Shown here piece after piece: positions 37,401 to 47,700 of a stretch of 64,000 bases of DNA. Position 1 is the first letter of the stretch. Each line of letters opens with the position of its first letter. The notes under the pieces are model-generated. The model made no database searches. It was not told the origin of the DNA and saw only the letters and a program-made list of their open reading frames with translations. Source of the stretch: Nansenia antarctica (lineage: Eukaryota; Chordata; Actinopteri; Argentiniformes; Microstomatidae); NCBI GenBank assembly GCA_963989245.1, contig OZ022358.1, forward strand, positions 6,827,243 through 6,891,242, written 5' to 3'. Both the position numbers and the translations under genes were made by a program.

Positions 37401-37974
37401 TTCTGGAGTGGAATCCTAGTTCTGGAGTGGAACCCTAGTTCTGGAGTGGAACCCTAGTTCTGGAGTGGAACCCTAGTTATGGAGTGGAACCCTAGGTATG
37501 GAGTGGAACCCTAGTTATGGAGTGGAACCCTAGTTATGGAGTGGAACCCTAGTTATGGAATGGAACCCTAGTTATGGAGTGGAACCCTAGTTATGGAGTG
37601 GAACCCGAGGCACCTGTGTGTGTGTGTGTGTGTGTGTGTTTATGTGTGTGTTTATGTGTGTACCCTAGTTATGGAGTGGAACCCTAGTTATAGAGTGGAA
37701 CCCTAGTTATGGAGTGGAACCCTAGTTATAGAGTGGAACCCTAGTTATAGAGTGGAACCCTAGTTATGGAGTGGAACCCTAGTTATGGAGTGGAACCCTA
37801 GTTATAGAGTGGAACCCTAGTTATGGAGTGGTTGGAGTGTTGTATTTTATTGATTCACTTTCATGTTCCTTTTCTTCTTTTTTGTTTGTTTTTACATACT
37901 ATTGTTTTTATGTTCAGCACTTGGAGTTGCATTCAATGTGTGACTTGTGCTATATAAATAAAGTTTGATGGATT

Positions 37975-38023
<49 letters not shown>

Positions 38024-40118
38024 AGCTTCACCTCAACCACTCTCTCTCTCTCTCTCTCTCATTCTTAGTTTCCATCTGCACACGCACTGAGATGGAGGAC
38101 TTCCTCAGAGAGGCTGCATGTATGAAGGAGTTCGACCACTCTAATGTCATGAGACTCGTTGGTAAGATAGAAGCTCATTTGATGTATTCCATCAACCTCA
38201 TTATATAACCTTCAGTTAGAAACTCCTAACAACCTGAATGGATGAATCCCTTCTCCTCCCTGTAGGGGTGTGTCTGCAGACGGTGGAGCGGGAAGGCTAC
38301 CCCTCCCCTGTGGTCATCCTGCCCTATATGAAACATGGCGACCTGCACAGTTTCCTGCTCTACTCCCGACTCGGGGACAGTCCCCTGGTCAGTTCCCTCC
38401 CACATTTAAGAGGCTTGTCTGTGACTTAAAATGCTGCTTCCTAGCGCCCCCTGTTGGAGGGTGTTGTGTTTTTCTAATCGTTGGTGTCTCCTCTCCTCTC
38501 CACCCACCAGTCCCTGCCCTCTCAGATGTTAGTGAAGTTCATGACAGACATTGCTCGTGGAATGGAGTATTTGAGCAACAAGAGGTTTATTCATAGAGAT
38601 CTGGCAGCGCGGAATTGCATGTGAGGATTTTACGGTATTTTTTCTGTCTCGATGTCAATGTGTTTATCTAATAATTCTCACACACTCTGTGGCATGTTTG
38701 GTATGATATTATCTCTCTGTGAGAATTACAACTGTTTCATTGTAACCAGTCCAACAGAGTTAAAAGTGACATGCTGTTTTTATAATAATGTGTCCTCATC
38801 TGTCCTCTATGTCTATGTATCTGTATCTCTTGTCTTATAGGCTGGATGAAAATATGACTGTGTGTGTGGCTGATTTTGGCCTTTCCAAGAAAATCTATAA
38901 CGGAGACTACTATAGACAAGGGCGCATTTCGAAGATGCCAGTGAAATGGATAGCCATTGAGAGTCTGGCTGACAGAGTCTATACCACCAAGAGTGACGTG
39001 GTGAGCCACTTTATCTAGCTGTATTCCACATATCTAACATATATACGTGTTAGAGCAAGGATAGGAGCGTGTTTATAAATAAACAATATTCTAGTTTTTC
39101 AAGATAATGAATGAAAACAGTACATATGTTACGGTACATGTGGGAAAACTAGGGTTAGGGTTAGGTGCTACGTCGACTTGGTACATGCTGGCATGTCTAA
39201 ACCTAACCCTACCCCTACCCCTAACCGTAGCACCCTAGCACCTAACCCTAACCCTAGTTTTCCCGCATGTACCGTATTCCCACCGTAACACATACACAAT
39301 TCTTAGAACAGCATTTGTGATGGTGCTTATTCTCCTGTGTTTCAGTGGTCATTTGGAGTGACTATGTGGGAGATCGCCACTCGGGGACAGACACCTTACC
39401 CTGGTGTTGAGAACAGTGAAATCTACGACTACCTGAGACAGGGCAACCGCCTCAAACAGCCTCCCGGCTGCCTGGATAACATGTGAGTGTTTCAAAACGA
39501 GGTACAGCGTGCCGTCTACAGTACTGTATGATCCACCGACAGGTACATAGGAGTTGATTTACTACAGTTCTGTCATTATGCAACTAATCAATGTTCCTGT
39601 TAGTTTTATAAATTTCTTGTTGTGATGCATAAATCCTAAACATTCCCTTCCTCCCCATCTATAGCTATTCCCTCATGTTCTCCTGCTGGCTGCTGAGTCC
39701 TAAAGACCGTCCAGGGTTTCCGGCTCTGCGCTGTGACCTGGAGAAGGCCCTGGAGGAGATGCCTGGCCAGGAGTCGTCCGATGACGACCTTCTCTACGTC
39801 AACATGGAGGAACCGGGGGGCCTGTTAGGGGCTGTTGGGGGCTGGGAACCCTTTGGATATCCTCACCCGTCGTACCGTAAGAACATGGACCCTGTGGACG
39901 CTGTCCAGGTGCATCACCCCGAACGCTACGTACTCTGCCCCCAGCATGACCCCCAGCCCTATCTTAATGACTCCATGGACAGCCTGAGCTGGATGGCCTC
40001 CTCCTCGACCCCCACCCTGCAGCTTCAGCCCTCCCGCTCCTCCTCCCCTCTCTCCTCTCTCATGCTGGATGGACAGGACGAGAGGGAAGGGCCAGACAGG
40101 ACTGTCTATAGGCTATGA
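23731..40118 (+). CDS. axl: Receptor tyrosine kinase AXL (TAM family)
   Basis: Nineteen coding exons: 23731-23794, 24410-24617, 24722-24822, 24933-25115, 25451-25531, 25640-25755, 26285-26465, 28145-28284, 28947-29097, 29389-29518, 29666-29757, 34107-34202, 34294-34371, 38069-38161, 38266-38387, 38511-38620, 38841-39000, 39346-39482, 39665-40118. They total 898 codons plus stop (human about 894), all in phase. Order: signal peptide (MNGGWVPLIVILLTGT), two Ig domains (VHCTL..RCMA; LQCVA..FSCEA), two FN3 domains, a single TM (YVVMAIAVTLALIVFIVAYA) and the kinase. The kinase shows LGEGEFGSV, VAVKTM, HRDLAARN, DFG, the TAM signature KWIAIESL, and an LYVNM tyrosine in the tail. GAS6-type ligand signalling at the plasma membrane is known for the family. 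KWIAIESL is shared by all three TAMs; linkage to tgfb1/b9d2 and the tail (ERYVLCP) favour AXL. Intron 4 has a GC donor. Confidence 0.95.
25116..25117 (+). other. axl: Non-canonical GC splice donor, axl intron 4
   Basis: Exon 4 must end ...AACATTACAG to join exon 5 (GCCTAAACCAGACC) in phase; the next bases are GCAACC, not GT. No in-phase GT gives an equally good Ig2 sequence. Confidence 0.75.
25172..25296. mobile_element. Palindromic MITE, axl intron 4
   Basis: GGCCGGTTTCAGAGACAAGG to its complement (TTGTCTGTGAAACCGGCC), inverted around an AT-rich centre. The same family is at 44428-44527. Confidence 0.8.
25775..26036 (+). mobile_element. tRNA-derived SINE with 13-bp target duplication
   Basis: The head GGGGCGGCTATGGCTCAGGA has an A-box, and GGTTCGATCCC is the B-box. 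The 3' end (TGTAAAGCGCATTGGAATAAGG) is LINE-like. Flanking direct repeats AGAACATTCAATA lie at 25762-25774 and 26037-26049. Related 3' part at 41825-41940. It lies about 20 bp beyond the axl exon 6 donor. Confidence 0.9.
26575..26775 (+). mobile_element. Two short LINE/SINE 3' tails, axl intron 7
   Basis: A CATTGGATAAAAGCGTCCAG box near 26610 and a GCGCTATATAAAACTTGATT box near 26748 match 3' ends of fish L2- and Rex-type elements. Confidence 0.55.
26776..28144. other. axl intron 7, mostly unique sequence
   Basis: No exon could be placed here. About three ~35-bp repeats (GAGCTACAGATATAT) occur at 27550-27650. Otherwise nothing recognised. Confidence 0.5.
28340..28903. repeat. 560-bp (TCCCTC)n polypyrimidine tract, axl intron 8
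   Basis: Almost uninterrupted C/T on plus, built of CTCCCT hexamers with CTTC and CCCCC variants. Long Arg/Glu/Gly-rich open frames on minus are an artefact of this purine strand. Confidence 0.95.
29600..29660. repeat. (TG)n at the 3' end of axl intron 10
   Basis: TG repeat running to within a few bases of the acceptor of the exon at 29666; it replaces a normal polypyrimidine tract. Confidence 0.85.
29770..30079. repeat. 44-bp minisatellite, left block (axl intron 11)
   Basis: About 7 copies of a 44-bp unit (e.g. GTAACAGGGAACAGGGAGGG followed by a TCAGACTCTGTAGCTAGATG-type half). The block continues after the hAT insertion at 32499. Confidence 0.95.
30875..31070 (-). mobile_element. SINE with L2-like 3' tail inside the hAT
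   Basis: On minus: a tRNA-like head (GTGGTGGTCTAGTAGTGG, GAGTTCAAATCCCGCC B-box), ending in an L2-type AAGTGTCTGCTAAATGGC tail. Same family as 45548-45762 and 57378-57541. Confidence 0.75.
31651..31952. mobile_element. Nested MITE with CCGCTTGTTAAGTC inverted ends
   Basis: CCGCTTGTTAAGTC at 31651 is mirrored by GACTTAACAAGCGG ending at 31952. A LINE-type 3' tail (AGCCTCGGAAAAGCGCTATA) lies within it near 31840. Confidence 0.75.
32499..33462. repeat. 44-bp minisatellite, right block
   Basis: About 22 further copies of the 44-bp unit seen at 29770-30079, with ordered variants (GGGGACAGG/GGGAACAGG; TAGATG/TACATG). The last copy decays near 33460. Confidence 0.95.
34430..34520. repeat. (TG)n/(TATG)n microsatellite, axl intron 13
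   Basis: GTGTGTG passing into GTGTATGT and then GTGAGT repeats. Confidence 0.9.
34597..37833. repeat. 3.2-kb 19-bp minisatellite in axl kinase intron 13
   Basis: A 19-bp unit (AGTTATGGAGTGGAACCCT) is repeated about 170 times by length, with variants TTCTGG, TTATAG, GTATGG and GTGGTACCC arranged in recurrent strings. Three times (about 34921-34976, 36779-36806, 37603-37662) the array is broken by the same cassette, CCCGAGGCACC(TG)nTACCC, showing higher-order duplication. Confidence 0.95.
37845..38060 (+). repeat. LINE-like tail then (TG)n and (TC)n tracts
   Basis: GTGCTATATAAATAAAGTTT near 37945 resembles a LINE 3' end. It is followed by (TG)n at 37977-38022 and (TC)n at 38040-38060 directly before the exon at 38069. 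Confidence 0.75.
39128..39290. mobile_element. Fold-back element with telomere-like TTAGGG words, axl intron 17
   Basis: GGTACATGTGGGAAAACTAG plus GGTTAGGGTTAGGTGCTA on the left is mirrored by TAGCACC...CTAACCCTAACCCTAG plus TTTTCCCGCATGTACC on the right. The right arm has an extra segment near the end. Confidence 0.7.
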
Positions 40119-40982
40119 GGCTTAACACAGGGCACACAGAACCAACACCACGGGACTAAGAGTTTTTGAGAAATAATGAGACTTATACTGAAGTTCACTT
40201 TTTATTGAAATCGTTTCGTCAAATGACGAGATCGAAAAGAAAAAAATGTATGTTACAATTTAACAGTTGTGTACATGCTAATGAATAAACTGCTCAAATT
40301 ACAGGATGACATTCCTAAATTAGAGAAATTTAATTTAATCGAACTTAAGAGAAGGTATCAAAACCATCTTACTTATAAACTAATTAACAATCTGTCTTTT
40401 TATATATTAAGGAAATAAAGTAGTTTTCTCATACTGTACATAATGGACACATCAAAGCATCCATGGTGTTCATCTAGACTTAAATCAGCATGGAAGGACA
40501 TTGAATAAATTAAAAACAAACAAACAGACACCCTAATTTCAACAACTAAATCTGAACAGAACAGTAACCCTCGTTAGTTCTGTTGATGATTGCACATTTA
40601 CAGGAACAACCTTATTGTGCTGCGTCAGAAATGTTGAACTTGTTATCGTACTGTACTGGCAGCAGCAGAATTCAAAGTCAATACTAGTTTCAATACATGA
40701 AGTGGTTGTACAGTCACAGTGTCCCAGTGCTGCGTGAAACTCAAACGCAAAGTCATTATAAACACAGAGACAGTGTGCACTGTAGCTTATAGTATATGAG
40801 ACCATTTGACTTCAGTCATTGAAGCTCTTGTCCATGTTGTTGCTACATTCTTGGACATGTTCGTTTGCACGTGTTGGAAGTATCTTTTTCCCCCACTTTC
40901 ATTCACAAGATGGCGCAAAAGCCACCGAACATGTTTCACCTAGACATGCTTGCAAATGCATGTCGTATAGACGCAGGAGAGG
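40119..40982. other. Convergent axl / ryr1 3' UTR region
   Basis: Tail-to-tail gap of 864 bp. AATAAA on plus at 40284-40289 is a candidate axl poly(A) signal. TTTATT at 40201-40206 (AATAAA on minus) is a candidate ryr1 signal, which would make the 3' UTRs overlap. No coding frame is supported. Confidence 0.5.
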
Positions 40983-41719
40983 CTATGCAAGTAGATCCTC
41001 ATATTGCTTCCTGAAACAGTCTCCAGCAGGGAAGAAGTCCCAACATCGCTCCTGGTACATCTTCCATACGTACGACTCCTGAAACAGAACACACTAGGAT
41101 TGTAAGTAACGGTGGGAGTAGAGAAGAGAAGAGCCAATTGAAATGAAGCGCTGGGTTCATCTGAGGCTTAGAGTGCCTCGCAAATAGAGACTCCTAGACT
41201 GACCTGGCCAGTGTGTTCCGTCTCATCCTTGTTGATTAGGTACATCAAGAAGAACCTGCAGAGGACAAACAGATCAGATTGTTGATGGTCATAGACACAC
41301 ACTGATCACTGATAGGTAGAACACACTCACGTCATGGGAGGTTGGCGGAGATAGAAGTACTGGACAGACTCATTGGAATGCATGGAACGGAATGAGGAAT
41401 TCCATTCCATTCCATGCACACTAAATCACTCACATGTAGTTAGCCAAGTTGTGTTCCTCTAGCGTGTGGGTCTCAAAGCCATGTGGAGTCGTATCAAAAT
41501 AGTCACTTCCTATCCCGCAGATGAAGCATTTGGTCTGTAAAAAAACAAGAACATATGTGACGTATGTGCATACCGAACTGTATTTAACTCACCTAAAACT
41601 AAAGAAATGTGAAAAAAACAAAAAACAAATGTCTGTCACTATACTTTACTATACCTCCATGTCTTCCTTGACTTGCTCCTGTTGGTCTCTGAGCTCTCCA
41701 AAGGCGTCAATGATCAGAC
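40983..41719 (-). other. ryr1: ryr1 C-terminal exons: S6 end, zinc-binding CTD
   Basis: Four exons encode the cytosolic S6 extension (GLIIDAFGELRDQQEQVKED), the C2H2-like motif (CFIC, then HTLEEHNLANYM) and the terminal CWDFFPAGDCFRKQYED. The protein ends LLA, where mammals end QLS. Confidence 0.9.
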
Positions 41720-44700
41720 CTGTATGGAACACACAAGCTCACCGCCATCAGACCTACGACATCCTGGATGTATGACCAACTCTCCCCAACATGTTTTTAT
41801 GGACCTCTTTCAGCTATCAGACCCAGGAGGAGCTGATAGCTTGCCGCCATTGGTGTGTGAATGTGTGTGTGAATGAGAGGCCATTGTAAAGCGCTTTGGA
41901 ATAAGGCGCAAGCTATATAAGTGCAGTCCATTTACCATTTACCAATATCAAGAGAGATATTGTTGAGATAAGTGTGCACGAGTCGACTGTAGCATCTCAT
42001 CACAGCACCAGAATATCTGAAAGACCTTTTGCTAGCATATCAGCCCAATAGAGCTCTCAGGTCTTCTGACGCTGGTTTTCTCTGTGTACCACATGTACAA
42101 AAGAAGAGATTTGGTGAGGCTGCATTCTCATTTCATGCACCCAAATTGTGGAATGCACTGCCAGTTTACATTAGGGATGCAACCTCAGAAAATATGTTCA
42201 AGTCAAGACTAAAAACCCATCTTTTTAATATGGCCTTTAAATGACTAAATAATTTAATTAAGATTATATAATGATTGGAGCACTTTGAGCTGCAACGTTT
42301 GCAGGAAAAGCGCTATAGAAATCAAGTTATTATTATTATTATCTTAAATAGAGACATTTTCTATTGAAGATGTGGGGGAAAACAGCTGATTGTAGACACA
42401 TGCAAGCGATGTGGATGAAACGGCTGAATACAATGAGAATGAGAGATACAATTTCCCACCCACAGCTTTCTGTGTGTGTTTCTGAAGTTCTGTACTGTAT
42501 GTGTTGGTTTGTGCCTTACCCTGGATAATGGCCAACAAGATGACAATGACAAAGAAGAAGAAGGTGATGTCAAAGACCACCCGGGGGAGCTCATTGTCAT
42601 CTCCCGCTGGGTCCCCGATCTCGTCTCCTATGCCACCGCCGGCTCGCACGCCCACATACATGTGGAAGAGGTAGCACTAGCAAAAGAGGGGAGAAGAGTG
42701 GTGAACATAATGGTGGTTAGAGAGGCAAACATACAACTGGCAATGTACATTCGTACAAAAGTAGAAATAGGTTTTTTCGAAAACTTAGATTGCAATATTA
42801 CGCATGCAGTGTTCATTTATGAACTTGTTTAACCGATACCGTATCACTGTTAAATGTGTCGGATAGTTGTGACGAATGATAAGTCTAATAGTCTGAATCT
42901 GACTCACAGTCATCATGTCATCACATTTCATGTCCGGCTCATCACCGTCCTCGCCCTTGTTGTAAAACTTGCGGAAGAAGTTGAACGCCACGACGGTGTA
43001 GAGATACACCACCACAGCCAACAAGCCCACTGTCATCATCAGCTGGAAGGAAGCAGAGGGGAAACAGAAATTAGTACTGGGGTGATGGGGCCTTTTCAGC
43101 CGCAGCCCTGTCCCTCTGGAACGCCCTCCCCAACCACATCAGATAGGCCAACACCCTGCCAACATTTAAACAGGCCCTCGAAAAACGACCTCTTCAAGCT
43201 CGCCTTCACCAGTTAACCCTCTCCCCCTCCCCTTCCCATGTGTCCCCAGCACTACCTCAATTAGGCCCCTATACTTTCTTCTATTTACCTTTTGTTTCTT
43301 TTTATTATTACTACTCAATCTTTTCAGTTCGTAAAGCGTCTTTGAGTGTCTAGAAAAGCGCTATATAAGTCTAATGTATTATTATTATTAGTAGTAGTAG
43401 TACCAGCATAGTCACAAAACATGGAGGGTGAGAAGAGTATTTCAGGTCCTACCTGCTTTCCATTGTGGGTGACTGAGGCCAGGATGGTACGCAGGTCTTT
43501 GACACCAATGGCGATGTCCAGCAAGTGACAGGCGTAGAAGAAGTTGTTGTAATGCCCAAGCAAAGACATCACCGTGTACCAACAGAGATAGAGGAAAGTC
43601 TAGAACAAGGATCAGACGAACGTTCAGTTTGGATGAAACCCACCAAAGACAGACTTTTGAACAAAGATGGCCGTAGAAAGAACACATTCTTACATTGTCT
43701 GTAAACACGACTCCAAATTTCCAGATCACGTACTTGATGTCGATTGAGGTAAGCCTGAAAAACATGGAGGATTTTACTAAGATAAAATGGTAGGATAAAA
43801 AAAACAAAATCATATTTGACCTTCCTATAACCTCAGGGTGGCACTGTAGAACATTGTTGATGAATGAATGAATGAATGAATGAATGAATGAATGAATGAA
43901 TGAATGATGTGATCAAACGACACCGTACCAGGTAAACATGGAACTGTCAGGTTCCTCTGTCTTCTTCTCATGCTGTTTGCTGACGTCCAGCGAGGCCAAG
44001 TCCATCCCTAACAGCTCTGCGATCCTCTCTCTGCCGTAAATGTCTCCATACTTATCCAAGACCTGGACACACAGACATACTGTATAACCATCCCATTCAG
44101 AGATCATTTCAACCTACAGTACCACACAGGCAGCAGCAAAAAAAAACGTAAAGCATCTTACCTTTCTCTTAACAAACTTGTCCCAGTAGTTGTTTGGGAA
44201 AGATCTGTGAGTAAGAAAGTAGAAGTGGGATGAGCAGCATATATAGTCCCAGATCCCTCCCTCTATTTCAACCTCACACAGACCTGTATCTGATTAACCT
44301 TTACTTATCTTAGCCCAGCAAGCACTGTTTCAGAAATCCACTTTTTTAAATCAATTAATAATTAATTTAATGAGCTTTAGGCCAACTCCTGATTTAAATT
44401 AAACTCTGTCCAGGAAACCACCACATAGGGCTGGTTTCACAGACAAAAGCGTAAGCCTAATCCTAGACTAAAAAGCATCTTCAATGGAGATTTTACAAGG
44501 CTCAAGCCTCGTCTGTGAAACCGGCCCATAGTGTATTTGGGTATGTCCAGTTGAGCTCGTCTGTCCACACTTACGGTGTGTTGAGGACCAGCCTGTCCCA
44601 CTGGCCTTTGATGTCGTCGTCCTCCGGCTGCTCCGTGATGTACAGACCGTCAAACTCCAGCTTTCTCGCCAGCTCCTTCTCTCTCTTGAAGATGACCAGT

Positions 44701-47700
44701 GGAATCTAAGAGCAATAAATGACAAATGATCTTCGGTCATTGTGCTGTGCACATACTGTATGCACAATACCCACACAGTACTTCCTATCGTACTGTATAA
44801 TTCACAGATCTCTCAAAGTTATTCCCCTGGGTGAAGAATTCTAGGAACGGCCAGGCCTAAGGGTCAATTGGGTATGTGTGTTTGTGAATGAATGAATGGT
44901 CTTTATTGTCATTGCTATAGTACAGGTACCAAACAACGAAATTTAGGAGGGGGGGGCTCCCCTGGTGCTAGGAAAGAAAAAAAAAAGAAAAAAAAACACA
45001 AGAAGGGAAGGAGCTGGTTTACATAAATAAAGGCTATGTACACTATCCACTATACTATACTGTACAGATAGACGACTAGGGTTGTCATATTGCACATAGT
45101 GTTATTGCACATTCATTTGAAGTGTCGCAGTTTGCAGGCTAGAAATGTACATATTTGTGCCTCAGCACTACACCTGATTTTTTCAGTCCAGTGAGACTAA
45201 CCTTGAGACAGTTGTAGCCAATGATGCAGATGAAGCCGATGACAGTGTGCAGGGTAGCGAGGAAAGAGAGGGTCGGGTGCATGTAGCCAGTGCTCTCCTC
45301 CAGGAAGAAGTAAACCTGGGCCTCCTCCTCGTCCTCCCCTTCCTCCACACCAGATCCCTCTGCCTCCTCAGCGGAGCCCTCAAACAAGCCACTGCCCTCA
45401 AACATCCCTGAGCCTTCAGGATCATCTCCCTCTCCTGGGGGACTGTCTGACACCTGGACAGTCAACAAGCATAGGGACAGCAGTTCAAACACATGACAAC
45501 CAGCATTGCAAAAAACTATATTTTTATCGATTTTTGTGCGTAATGTTTAATTTTTAATTTTAATTTTGCCATTTAGCAGACGCTTTTATCCAAAGCGACT
45601 TACAATTACAAATTACAGGGACATTCCCCCTGGAGTAACTGAGGGCTAAGTGCCTTACTCAAGGGCACACACTAGTAGTGGTGTGGTTTCAGGCGGGATT
45701 TGAACTCACAACCTTCCGATCACAAGTCCAACTCACTATCCACTAGACCACCACTACCCCCATGTATGTAATGTATAGGACACCCCATGTCACCCCACTT
45801 GCCTTACCTTGGAGTAGATAGTCAAAGTATAGTATAATAGCACAAGTATAATTCCAATCAAATGCACGCTTGTCAATCCAAAGTTTCATATTTAGACCTA
45901 CTGTATGGTGTCTAAAACGCAGCACTGCAAACACCGCATGACAAAAAGAGGGCTACGATTAAAAGCAATTTTTTGACCTTGTAGAATAGCAGAATGAAGT
46001 TCAGGGCAAAAGCGATGAAGAGGGCCAGGAAACGCAGATTGTAAAAGTTTCTTGAGAGGTAGTTCTAGAAAAGAAAGAAAGTAGAACCAATCAATCAATT
46101 GTAGGCAGGCAGACGACGTCATGATTTTAAACAACGCCTGGCCAATGCCTAACCATAAATTTGTTCCTTTGGATGTCCAGCTCAGTCCAGAGGTCAAACC
46201 CTCCCCCCTTAGTGGGTTTCTTCTCCTTCTTGGCAGCCTTCTTCTTCCTCTGGGGGGCCTCCGGTGGCTTCTCTTCGTTGGCCTCAGCTTCTTTCTCTGC
46301 CTTCTCTCCGTTTTCAGTGCTGAAAGTAAAGTAGCAGGGTGCTCTTTGTTGCACATTTTCCCACAACAATAAAGCACATGGTTCACGAGGAGTGAATGTG
46401 GGGATGAGACAGTGGTAACAGGTTCATCTAGATGTGAACACGGCCTGAGGTACGTAGGTATTATACTCACTCAGCCTTCTCAGGCTCTGGAGGAGGCTCC
46501 TCTACAACAGGGGCTTCAGGGGGGCTCTGTCCCGCAGCAGCAGCCTCCTCTGGTTGCTGTCAATCAGACACGGAGGTCATTGATACACATTGATATGGAC
46601 CTATCGCTAAGCCACGCCCCAAAATAGAAATTGTCCAATCATATCACAGCAAAAGTCACTACAGGCAGAAAACTCAGAAGACAAACAACTCGCTAATATC
46701 TGATGGTGAAAAGCTTCTAGACTAAATATTCTTGTCATCTTTAAAATGCTCTTACAAAAAGTGCTAAGTGCTCGGGTGCAAAAAGTGCAGAGTGCGGGAC
46801 AAACGTTTCGGTCATACGACCATCATCAGTGTCACCGGGCAACAGACAGACATGCTATTATTATAGGGCCACAGGCCTACACACTTTTTGAGGCCTACAC
46901 ACTTTTTGCAAGAGCATGATAAAATAAAGAAAAACATATTTTTCAAAATCTCTGTCTAAGGAGTTTTCCTTAAAGTTTATGCAGTGTGCGAGTTCCTCTA
47001 CTCTCACTGTCTCATACTTTTTTGAAACTACCGCACCTGCAACCAATCATTGGAAGAAAAAGGACACAGCAAGGCGCAACAGTTTTCCCTGGACTCTATG
47101 TCATCTTTAAAAAAACATGTCTATTACTTGCTGTGGTAAATCAGAAATTTGCCAACTTCCGCCATTGTAAGTCATTGAATGTCATTCAGTCACGGTCGGT
47201 CAGTCAGTCACTGTCAGTGAAGCGTTGTTTGTTTTGTCCGAGTTTTCAAAGGGGGTGTGGCTTAGCGATAGGTCCATTATTATACACCTACAGCATAATT
47301 TGCACCCTACATTACCAGAAAAGCACCTCACCTGTTTCCTCTTCAACAAAGGAGTGCCCTCGGGAGTAGGAGGCTCAACGGCGGTCTCGATGCCCATGTC
47401 TCCGAGTCCACCGGGAGCGTCGACGCCTGCTGCCCTCCCCCCCTCCTTGTCTTGATCGTCTTCCTCCTCCTCTGCTCCTCCGCCCGTGTCCATGGGGTCA
47501 GTCACCCCGTGCCCCGCCTCCTGCTCCTCCCCAGTCCCAGGCTCCCCGGGCAGGTCTCCGTGCACCTCGTCCTGCGTGGGGTCCGGCATGCTGGCCAGGA
47601 TCTCTGTCACCGTGATGTTCTTAGCTCCCTCCACCAGGCCACCTCCGAACAGAGTAGCCCAGATGAGCAGGAAGAAGCCCTTACACACGCTGTAGACGAA

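Noticed and set aside
34597..37833. Possible satellite or centromere array
   Set aside because: A 19-bp unit confined to one intron of an intact gene; a local minisatellite fits better.
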